Positions 16,511-24,122 of a stretch of 64,000 nucleotides of DNA are shown here, one piece after another; position 1 is the first letter of the stretch, and each line of letters opens with the position of its first letter. The position numbers and the translations under genes are program-made. The DNA is from Anammoximicrobium sp964645045 (GTDB lineage Bacteria; Planctomycetota; Planctomycetia; Pirellulales; Pirellulaceae), in assembly GCA_964645045.1 (NCBI GenBank), contig CAZXYZ010000007.1, positions 62,001 through 126,000 on the forward strand, in the 5' to 3' direction. The notes under the pieces were generated by a model. The model saw nothing but the letters and a program-made list of their open reading frames with translations, searched no databases and had not been told where the DNA came from.

Positions 16511-18001
16511 TCAGCGCGGCTTGGTCAGGACTCGGAGCAAATCCTCGGGTTTGCAGGGCTTAACAAGGTGATCGTCAAAGCCCGCCGCCTTGACCGCAGT
16601 GCGGTCGGACGCGCGGCCGTAGCCGGTAAGCGCCACCAGACGGGGGCAGTTGCCGCCGCACGAGGCCCGCGCGCGGCGGGCCACTTCGTAGCCGTCGATG
16701 CCGGGCAGGCCGATATCGATCAGCGCGACGTCGAACGGCTCGCTCGTCAGCGAGCCCAGCCCTTGGCTGCCATCCGCGGCATCTTGGACCTCGTGCCCTT
16801 CCAGTGCCAGCAACGTGTGCAGCATGGAACGTACGTCCGCGTTGTCCTCGACGATCAGAACGCGGGACATGACCGCCGACGGGACGGCCGGGGATCCCGC
16901 GTGGGGTGATTTCGCAGCGTCGGCCAGCAGCGGCAAACGCACCACGAAGCGGCTGCCTTGGCCCAATCCGGCGCTGTGAGCGGTCACCTGGCCGCCGTGC
17001 ATCGAGACCAGCATGCGCACCAACGTGAGGCCGATGCCCAGGCCGCCTTGCTCGCGGTGCAGCGTGGTGTCGGCCTGGACGAACAGTTCGAAAACGCTCT
17101 CCAGCATATCGCGGGCGATACCGGTCCCATTGTCTTCGACGCTCAGCACCACGTCTTGATCTTTCCGTTGCAGCCGAAGCGAAATCCGTCCTCCCTGCGG
17201 TGTGAACTTGACGGCGTTCATCAACAAGTTGACCTGGATTTGCTGCAACCGCGTCGGATCGCCGCGCACGTACAGGGGCTGGTCCGGGATTTCGAGCACC
17301 AGTTGCTGGTTCCGCGCGTCCAGCGAGGACCGGACCGCAGCTACGGCGTCCGTCGCGACGCCGGTCAGGTCGACCTTCTCCTGCTCCATCGAGATCTTGC
17401 CCTGCATCACTCGCGAGACATCCAGGAGATCATCCAGCAGCGAGGACATCTGCTGTGCCTGGCGTTCAATGACCGCCAAAGCTTCGCCGAAAGGGCCGGT
17501 CTGAGCTGGCATCCGCTTGACGACGCAGGCGGCGCTCAGAATGGCGCCCAGCGGATTGCGCAGCTCGTGCGACAGCATGGCCAGGAATTGATCGCGTTGG
17601 CGAACCGCTTCGACCGCCAGGCTCTCCGCCCGCTTTTGCTCGGTGATATCACGGGCCACGTGGACGCTGCCCATGATCGTGTCGCCGGGGCCGTGGATCG
17701 GCGACACGGAGACCAGGAACGTGCCGCCCAGCCGTCCGTCGTGAATCTCCACCGCATGTTCGTCGCCGCCGGCCAGCAATTTGGAATGCGGACAGAACAT
17801 GGGTGGCGTATGCGAATCGTGGACGACTTGGTGGCAGGACTGCCCGATCAAGTCTTCCGGCGAGCAGCCCATTCGCTGAGCCATCGCTTTGTTGGCGCGC
17901 ACCACGCGGTGCTGGTTGTCCAAGATCAGGATCAGATCGGGCACGGCATCAAAGGTCCGCGCCCAATCATCCTTGCCACGAGTGCTCCGACGTTCATCCA
18001 T
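16511..18001 (-). CDS. Hybrid sensor histidine kinase (PAS-HK-REC)
   Basis: A 496-aa cytoplasmic protein. A PAS domain (about 13-125; DAVPDLILILD...DITEQKRAE) is followed by HisKA with His145 (FLAMLSHELRNPLG), a GHKL ATPase (NLLMNAVKFTP, VEDNGTGIA, GGLGIGLTLV) and a C-terminal receiver with Asp429 (ALIDIGLPG) and Lys in LVKP. No membrane segment is present, so the signal is intracellular; HDSHTPPMFCPHSKL in the PAS region has Cys and His residues that could bind a cofactor, which is a guess. No output regulator is adjacent. Confidence 0.93.
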   Translation of the reverse strand: MDERRSTRGKDDWARTFDAVPDLILILDNQHRVVRANKAMAQRMGCSPEDLIGQSCHQVVHDSHTPPMFCPHSKLLAGGDEHAVEIHDGRLGGTFLVSVSPIHGPGDTIMGSVHVARDITEQKRAESLAVEAVRQRDQFLAMLSHELRNPLGAILSAACVVKRMPAQTGPFGEALAVIERQAQQMSSLLDDLLDVSRVMQGKISMEQEKVDLTGVATDAVAAVRSSLDARNQQLVLEIPDQPLYVRGDPTRLQQIQVNLLMNAVKFTPQGGRISLRLQRKDQDVVLSVEDNGTGIARDMLESVFELFVQADTTLHREQGGLGIGLTLVRMLVSMHGGQVTAHSAGLGQGSRFVVRLPLLADAAKSPHAGSPAVPSAVMSRVLIVEDNADVRSMLHTLLALEGHEVQDAADGSQGLGSLTSEPFDVALIDIGLPGIDGYEVARRARASCGGNCPRLVALTGYGRASDRTAVKAAGFDDHLVKPCKPEDLLRVLTKPR

Positions 18002-18617
18002 GCGGCACCCCGCGTTGAGCCAAGAGGAGTTCTATCCATCGCTCCGTCGCCAGACAGGCGAGCCAAATAGTTTACGGGAAACTTCTTTTTGTGCAACGGG
18101 GGCCTTTGAACCTCGGCGGGCCAATCGTCCGCGCAGAAATAAGGTGTTCAAGTCTCGACAGCATCCGACGAACGCCGCGAAGGGATAAACAACCGGATCG
18201 TGAAGGCATGCTATCGATACCACCGCCCCGCTGAGGAATGCTAGCGTTTACAAGGTAACATCAACGGTTCGTTTAACCGCGTGGGCAACGCCCCGCGTTT
18301 CCTTTTAACAACCAGCCGCAGACGCCGGCAACGCCGCAGAGACGACACACGCGGTCGAGCGTCACGGTCCTCGTTCCGAAGGATCGGCCTGCATTGCAGT
18401 CCCGCGATTTCCGCCGTGGTTCTGAGCGGCAGCCTTGTGGCACAGGAGGGCCGCCTTTCGCAAAATCGATCAAGGCCGTGGCTCGTTCGTTCCCCATCAA
18501 CCGCTTTTGTACCGTTCGCCCCGCCGACAAAAACCTGTGCCTCTACCTGTCCAGCAGAAACTTACGCGCTCCCTCTGGACATTCGAGTCAACCACGTTAC
18601 AATTCCGGTCACACTGA
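18002..18617. other. Intergenic region upstream of tRNA-fMet
   Basis: About 616 bp between the divergent hybrid kinase and the tRNA gene. I see only short frames without protein features and no clear RNA structure. Confidence 0.4.
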
Positions 18618-18691
<74 letters not shown>

Positions 18692-18767
18692 CTTTCTCTA
18701 AGTCCCGCCGAATCCTGAAGTTAGGATACCTGTCGGCGGTCGGCAGTGCGGCCCGAAGTTTCCTGAA

Positions 18768-18788
18768 AATCCGGTAGTCTACCGGATT
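18768..18788. repeat. Short inverted repeat ahead of integrase remnant
   Basis: AATCCGGTA and TACCGGATT flank GTC, between the tRNA and the integrase start. It could be part of the integrase promoter or a core or arm site for the recombinase. Confidence 0.45.
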
Positions 18789-18811
18789 CGGGATTAACCG
18801 GAGGTCGCACA

Positions 18812-19614
18812 ATGACTCGGATCTCTGCTACGCAAGCCGCTACTTCTACCCGCGTGCCATCGTATCGCCGGCACAAGCCGGCTGGTCAAGGTGTCGTAAC
18901 CCTCAGCGGGAGAGACGTTTATCTCGGCAAATGGAATTCCAAGGAGAGTCATGCCGAGTATGATCGCTTGATCGGTGAATGGCTGGCGAATGGTCGGCGT
19001 TTGCCCAGTTCCTGCAATGACTTCACGGTCGCCGAGTTGGCCCACGGCTACCTGAACCATGCGAAGTCCTACTACGTGAAGAACGGCAAGCCGACGGGCT
19101 GGCTGGTCCACATCAAGCTGGTGATCCGCCGGCTTCGCGAATCGTACGGCCACACGCTGGCGGTGGACTTCGGGCCGCTCGCATTCAAAGCGTTCCGCCA
19201 GCGATTCGTTGGCGAGGGGCATTCTCGCGGTTAGACGTGAGGCCCTCCACCAGGCCAGGAAGACGCGTCTGGAATGGGGGAATCGTCCGGGCACGAACCG
19301 CAGACGGCATCCGAAGCGTACTCCCGGCAACCGATACACCACGGACTCGTATCGTCGGGCTTATCCAGCGGGCCAGTGAACTGGCGAATGAAAAACGAAA
19401 GAAGGAGGTTGCCGCATCTGGCACAGAACCGGATCTGCTGCCAACATGGAGCCCGAATCAACTGCGGCACACCGTGGCGACCGAAGTCCGGTCGAAGTTT
19501 GGACTCGAAGCCAGTCAAGTGGTTTTGGGGCACGCCAAGGCCGATGTCACGCAGGTGTACGCCGAACGGGATTTGTCCCTGGCCTCGGAGGTCATGCGGA
19601 AGATCGGTTAGTGA
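18812..19614 (+). pseudogene. Tyrosine recombinase (integrase), degraded
   Basis: The N-terminal part (18812-19234, ATG with GGAGGT upstream) is a normal core-binding domain of a planctomycete-type integrase (VPSYRRHKPAGQGVVTL, DRLIGEWLANGRRLP). A second piece in another frame starts near 19251 (ARKTRLEWGNRPGTNRRRHP). A third frame, up to 19611, carries the end of the catalytic domain: NQLRHTVATE (His-x-x-Arg type box), VVLGHAK and the tyrosine in TQVYAERD. The middle of the catalytic domain, including the first active-site arginine, is missing. At least two frameshifts and an internal deletion make it non-functional as written. It lies directly after tRNA-fMet. Confidence 0.88.
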
Positions 19615-19969
19615 ACATCGAAAAAGGGTAGACGGCTGATCTCCGTCGAACGGATCGGCCGGCGGTCGTGTGGGGCACCAACGTACCACCACGGCCGCCG
19701 GTCGGCCGGCCCTGACAAAGGGTAAGCGAAGCGGGTATTACCAGGCATCAGACACAGCCGGTAAGCAACATTCCCACGGGCACAAGTGCTGCCAGGAACC
19801 AGCCAAGGCGAATCCGGGCAAGCAAAAGCTGCCACTCCCAGGCATTAGATACCGCCGGTACCCGCTCCGTGGCGACCTCGGTGATCGGCCTGACGAATGG
19901 CTGGAGCCTCGGGGCCGGGGAACGAGAAGAGTCGGGGATGATCGCACAACTCAATGAATCGGAGAGGCC
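19615..19969. other. Remnant DNA with imperfect direct repeats
   Basis: No gene is evident. Two 23-bp imperfect copies (CCAGGCAT.AGA.AC.GCCGGTA) lie at 19741-19763 and 19838-19860, and GC-rich inverted segments surround 19655-19715. It may be residue of the integrated element. Confidence 0.45.
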
Positions 19970-20827
19970 ATGATTCGGATTACAGCACTCACGCAGATGG
20001 CGAGCTTGGCGCTTGCTCTTGCGGCCTCAGTCTGGGCGGCAGAACCGAAGACGACTGCCGAGGCAGCGACAGCGGGCATTCTGTTCAGCGAGTCTTTCGA
20101 AAACGCCGACCTTACTGGGCGAGGCTGGTACGACGGCACCAAGTTTCGAATCGTCGGGGACGCAGCGGGAGGAAAGGGCTGCGTTGAGTACGAGTGGCCC
20201 GACCGCCAATCAGGCGCAAAAGGCTCGTCGCCCGTCCGACGCTTGTTCGAGCCCACGGACGAGGTGAGCATCCGTTTCTACCTGAAGCTGTCGAAGGGCT
20301 GGGGCTGGAGCGGCCAGAACTTCCATCCCCACCTGACGCACTTCCTGACCACCGAGAACTCGAAGTGGCATGGTCCCGCGGCAAGCCACCTGACGCTTTA
20401 CATCGAGCCGGTCCGCGGCAAACTGCGGCTGGCTGCCCAAGACATCCAGAATAAGGACTCGCCGCACGGTTTGACGCAGGGGCCGCTGCGGGGTGGCTAC
20501 AACGGGAAGTTCTACGACAGCCAGGAAGTTCTCTTCAAGGACGACCAATGGCACTACGTCGAGGCGTACTTCAAGCTCAATTCCCTGGATCTTGAAAACG
20601 ACCGCCCGAACCGGGATGGCATCGTCCGTGGCTGGTTCGACGGGAAGCTCGTCGTCGAGCACACCGACGTGGTGCTGCGGTCCACCGACTTCCCCAAGAT
20701 GAAATTCAACCAGTTCTTGATGGCTCCCTACTTCGGGCCTGGCCTGCTGCCGCACGCCCAGAAATTGTGGATCGACGAATTGGCGGTCGGCACGAAGCGG
20801 ATCGGACCTTTTCAGTCACCAAGGTAG
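19970..20827 (+). CDS. Secreted protein with probable jelly-roll (lectin/lyase-like) fold
   Basis: A 285-aa protein with a signal peptide (hydrophobic ALALAASVWA, cleavage near AEP). The mature part reads like a concanavalin-type beta sandwich: FSESFENADL at the start, VSIRFYLKLSKGW, HLTLYIEP, DDQWHYVEAYFKLN, GIVRGWFDGKLVV and IDELAVG at the end. This pattern is seen in polysaccharide lyases and laminin-G-like secreted proteins, but I cannot assign a family or catalytic residues. The upstream integrase remnant suggests it is island cargo. Confidence 0.65.
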   Translation: MIRITALTQMASLALALAASVWAAEPKTTAEAATAGILFSESFENADLTGRGWYDGTKFRIVGDAAGGKGCVEYEWPDRQSGAKGSSPVRRLFEPTDEVSIRFYLKLSKGWGWSGQNFHPHLTHFLTTENSKWHGPAASHLTLYIEPVRGKLRLAAQDIQNKDSPHGLTQGPLRGGYNGKFYDSQEVLFKDDQWHYVEAYFKLNSLDLENDRPNRDGIVRGWFDGKLVVEHTDVVLRSTDFPKMKFNQFLMAPYFGPGLLPHAQKLWIDELAVGTKRIGPFQSPR

Positions 20828-20847
20828 TCGCATTACGGGGAGGCGAA

Positions 20848-21651
20848 ATGGCACGGTCACAGAAGCAGGATGGTGGAAGGCACCGGACATCCACGAGCAA
20901 GAAGACGCCCTTTCCAAAGGGGCTTGCCCAACCGGCACTGCGGGCCTTGGCCGGTGCGGGCTTTGACAATCTGGAGCAACTTGCGGCCGTACCGGAATCC
21001 GAGGTGCGTGAACTGCATGGAATCGGCCCCAACGCACTTCAGAAGTTCCGTGAGGCAATGTCGGCGATTGGGCTTTCGTTCGCCCCGTCGAAACCGGCGG
21101 CTACGACTGCGGTTCCCAGCAATTTTGCTGATCTGTGGTGTGAGGATCGAGCACGACAAGGGGCCGCATTCCAGCAGATTCTCGACCAGACCTCGCAACC
21201 CGTTGACTGGGCCTACGAGATATGGGACGAACTGCTCGCACAACTCACCGACAAGAACAATCGCAACCGTTCCATCGCCGCACAGGTCTTGTGCAATCTG
21301 GCGAAGAGTGATCCGTCGAATCGAATGTTGCGGGACTTTCCGGCGTTGTTCGATGTTGTCAACGATGAGCGATTCGTCACGGCACGCCATGCCTTGCAGG
21401 CGTTGTGGAATGTCGGCTGCGTGAGCAAGAAGCACCGAAACCTGCTGGTAGCCGCCCTCGAAACGCGATTCTCGGATTGCACCACGCACAAGAACTGCAC
21501 TTTGATCCGCTACGACATCATCGAGTGTCTTCGGAAGCTGTTTGATGCGGTTCAAGACGAATCGATCCGAACCCGTGCCAAGGCTCTAATCGAACTTGAG
21601 AGCGACCCGAAATACAGGAAGAAATACTCGATGCTCTGGCCGAAGAAGTGA
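20848..21651 (+). CDS. Helix-hairpin-helix protein with alpha-helical repeat domain
   Basis: A 267-aa protein; ATG 20848 follows GGGGAGG. Residues about 20-65 form a helix-hairpin-helix unit (LAQPALRALAGAGFDNLEQLA...ELHGIGPNALQKFREAM) of the kind that contacts DNA backbones. The rest is all-helical, HEAT-like (NRSIAAQVLCNLAKSDP, TARHALQALWNVG, RTKAL-type ends). A DNA-associated role is likely but undefined. The DUF1801 gene begins 22 bp downstream, so they probably form an operon. Confidence 0.65.
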   Translation: MARSQKQDGGRHRTSTSKKTPFPKGLAQPALRALAGAGFDNLEQLAAVPESEVRELHGIGPNALQKFREAMSAIGLSFAPSKPAATTAVPSNFADLWCEDRARQGAAFQQILDQTSQPVDWAYEIWDELLAQLTDKNNRNRSIAAQVLCNLAKSDPSNRMLRDFPALFDVVNDERFVTARHALQALWNVGCVSKKHRNLLVAALETRFSDCTTHKNCTLIRYDIIECLRKLFDAVQDESIRTRAKALIELESDPKYRKKYSMLWPKK

Positions 21652-21673
21652 GCAACGAACTGCGAGTGGCAAA

Positions 21674-22102
21674 ATGGCAAAAGCTCAACCACCGAAAGAT
21701 ATCGACGAGTACATTGAACGGTTTCCTGCCGACGTTCAGGCAATTCTTGAACAGGTGCGGACGACCATCAAAACGGCTGCACCCGATGCGAAGGAGACGA
21801 TCAGCTACCAGATGCCCGCATTCAAGCTGCACGGCATCCTGGTGTACTTCGCTGGCTGGAAGGAGCACATCGGGCTTTACCCTCCCGTGTCCGGCGACAA
21901 GGCCCTAGAGAAAGCGGTCGCACGGTATGCCGGGCCGAAGGGCAACCTCCAGTTCCCGCTGGATGAGCCGATTCCCTACGACTTGATTGAACGGATCGTG
22001 AAGCTGCGAGTGAAGCAGGACAATGAAAAGCCGAAGAAGCGGAAATGCAGGCGGGGCTCCTCGGCCACACAGCAAAATGCCATGCAACCGCAGGAGGAAT
22101 AA
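21674..22102 (+). CDS. DUF1801 (YdhG-like) protein
   Basis: A 142-aa protein with the DUF1801 pattern: IDEYIERFPADVQAILEQVR, ETISYQMPAFK, YFAGWKEHIGLYP and LIERIVKLRV. The family adopts a YdhG/frataxin-like fold and has been tied loosely to iron handling; no catalytic residues are known to me. The tail is basic (KPKKRKCRRG). Its last codons adjoin the inversion breakpoint at about 22120, so the real C-terminus may have been affected. Confidence 0.75.
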   Translation: MAKAQPPKDIDEYIERFPADVQAILEQVRTTIKTAAPDAKETISYQMPAFKLHGILVYFAGWKEHIGLYPPVSGDKALEKAVARYAGPKGNLQFPLDEPIPYDLIERIVKLRVKQDNEKPKKRKCRRGSSATQQNAMQPQEE

Positions 22103-22119
22103 TCGCATGGTCTGAAGTG

Positions 22120-22554
22120 AGTGATGTTGATGATGGCTCCGCCCCCAGCAGCCTTCATGTGCGGGGCACAAAGTTGGCTCATGCGGAACACGGAGAATAG
22201 GTTCAACTGGAAGGCCCGCTCGAAATCGGCCATGGGCATATCGAAGGGTTTCGGGCCACCTCCACCGGCATTGTTGACGAGAATGGTCAGCTTCCTGAAA
22301 TGCTTCACGGCCTGGTCAACTGCCGTACAGCGTTCAGCCTCATTCATCACATCCAGCGTCAAAGCCATCGCCTGTCTACTCAACATGCGGCACTCCGATG
22401 CCACACTTTCCGCCTCGTCCGATTTGAGGTCCGTACATGCAACATCGGCCCCCGCTTCGGCGAACATCACGCAGATGGCCTTGCCGATACCTGCTCCACC
22501 TCCAGTGACGAGTGCTGCTTGCCCCCGCAGCGAAAACAGATCTTGAACCTGCAT
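22120..22554 (-). pseudogene. hdhA-like: SDR (7-alpha-hydroxysteroid dehydrogenase-like), 5' half, inverted
   Basis: Codons 1-145 of a short-chain dehydrogenase: MQVQDLFSLRG, NAD motif TGGGAGIGK, NNAGGGGPKPFDMPM and GGGAIINIT. After Thr145 the frame runs into unrelated sequence (HFRPCDYSS...) that overlaps the DUF1801 gene. The missing remainder lies on the opposite strand at 22690-23022. Joining the two halves by inverting about 22120-22689 gives 255 codons, the length of E. coli HdhA. As written neither half can form an enzyme, since the catalytic Ser, Tyr and Lys are all in the other half. Confidence 0.88.
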
Positions 22555-22689
22555 GTATCTACCCTCAGTTATGGTTTTAGGAAATTCGACCGCCTACTTC
22601 TTCGGCGTACCCGATGCTGCCACGCACGTTCTTTCGGTGGTCCCCTGATGGCTTTTTGAGGATCTGCCGAAGTCCGAAAAGCAACGAGT
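22555..22689. other. Leader of the SDR gene inside the inverted segment
   Basis: This 135-bp stretch lies upstream of the inverted 5' half and now abuts the separated 3' half. It presumably carries the original promoter, now pointing away from the 3' half. No strong inverted repeats are visible at the two ends of the segment. Confidence 0.5.
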
Positions 22690-23022
22690 TCGATGGCGGG
22701 GCAGAACAAGAACAAACGCATGTGCTCCTACGGTGCCTCGAAGGCAGCCGTCGATCACTTGACCAGGAACATGGCTTTCGATCTAGGGCAGGACAAGATC
22801 CGTGTGAACGCAATTGCACCAGGGGCGATTCGCACGGCTGCCTTGGCAACGGTTTTGCAACCCGATGTCGAGGCCGCCATGCTGAAACACACTCCGCTCG
22901 GACGGTTAGGTGAAGGCAGCGACATTGCAGCGGCGGCGGTCTACTTGGCGTCACCGGCTTCGTCTTGGGTCAGCGGCCAAGTGCTCACAGTTAGTGGCGG
23001 CGGGGTTCAGGAACTCGATTAG
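22690..23022 (+). pseudogene. hdhA-like: SDR (7-alpha-hydroxysteroid dehydrogenase-like), 3' half
   Basis: Starting at the TCG codon 22690 this encodes Ser146 to the end: SMAGQNKN, Tyr159 and Lys163 in YGASKAAVDHL, NAIAPGAIRT and the closing ISGQ-type tail VSGQVLTVSGGGVQELD, which is nearly the HdhA C-terminus. The Met right after Ser146 could act as a start, but no ribosome site is seen and the protein would lack the NAD-binding half. See the 5' half at 22120-22554. Confidence 0.88.
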
Positions 23023-23460
23023 GCTTGGGTCCCGTCGTTTCCGCCTCCACTCAAGTCGGCAAACTGCACTTTGCCATCCTTGGAGGTGAGCGTGTCGGGC
23101 TCGAACGTCATCAGCAAAACACCTTCGGCGAAAAGCTGCGAGCGCGGATCCGTGGCCCGCGGCTTCACGGGTTTGCCTGCTGCCGTGGGCTCGCTCGGCG
23201 CCTCCGGAATCTCCCGCCCTAACTTCTCCAAGTCCGCCAATCGCTGCTTGATCTTTAGCCCGGCCAGACCGCCAGCCATCCGCCGCGATCTTCAGCAACA
23301 CATATTGATCCGGCGCCCCGCCCTGAACCTTCATCGCCGCCTCGATCATCTCCGTGGCCAGGGCCGCCTTCTCGGCGGTCGTCTTGGCCTGCTGGAACTG
23401 CTTGCCGTACAGATCGCCGGCTGCCTTGAAGACGTCCGGAAAAAGAACTCCAGGAACCAC
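23019..23460 (-). pseudogene. Remnant of a planctomycete LamG/WD-type large protein
   Basis: Two minus-strand frames carry related pieces. The first (from 23460) reads FPDVFKAAGDLYGKQFQQA, KTTAEKAALATEMIEAA, QYVLLKIAADG; the second (from about 23279) reads AGLKIKQRLADLEKLGREIP and LLMTFEPDTLTSKDGKVQF, LSGGGNDG. These match, in my memory, distant parts of long planctomycete proteins that end in a LamG domain. The middle has been lost and the frame shifted. The 3' end overlaps the SDR 3' half by 4 bp. Confidence 0.65.
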
Positions 23461-24122
23461 GCCAGAAACCGCTCTACAGCTTCCTTCCAGGGGCTGTCGT
23501 ATTCACTCTCCAGGGAACTCCTCACGGCTGAACCGACACGGCGACGACCTTCGTGGTGTCAACTTCAGACACTCTACCCGGCCAAGGCCAATTCGTCATC
23601 CTGCCTGCCAGGTGTTCAGGCTGCTCGATCAATTCAGTCTAGCAGCACTCCCTTTGCTGCCGTACTCGTCGCTGAGCGGGCTGCTTTTTTCGGGAGTTTT
23701 TCCAATTATTGAGCACCAACCTGCAAAGATTCCCCCGCAGCGAAATTCAGAAGATTCGCTTGGTAAGACGTGAGAAGTTATTTTGGCCTGCCTGGATTGC
23801 GCCGCCGCGTGGCCCGCTTCGCAGACCTCTAATGCCAACTCGAAATCGCACCAACAAACGACAAAGCCCCAATTGCATGGCTGTTCTTCTATGCACGACC
23901 GCAACTTGGCATACGGCGACCGGACGGCGTTTCCAAGCGATGTCCGGCGGGGCGCACAGCCGTCCTTTGCAGACAGACCGGTGCATGCCTGGCCGCTACG
24001 ACCCAGCGAGTCCCCACCGACGGCGACTTCTTGGATGTCAGGTTGCCACCCCGGAATACGTTTTTTCCTTGATTCACGCTCGACCGCCAGGGAAAATTGA
24101 ACCGAGCCAACTGGAGATTCTG
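23461..24122. other. Gene-poor stretch inside the decayed island
   Basis: About 660 bp without a convincing gene. The frame used by the primase-helicase gene is open from 23709, but its translation before 24123 has no protein-like pattern. Confidence 0.4.

Noticed and set aside
22100..22700. Site-specific invertase recognition sites around the SDR inversion
   Set aside because: I compared both breakpoints and found no inverted repeat longer than a few bases, and no intact invertase gene is nearby.
23709..24122. Upstream extension of the primase-helicase gene
   Set aside because: The frame is open but its translation has no recognisable pattern and codon use looks random.
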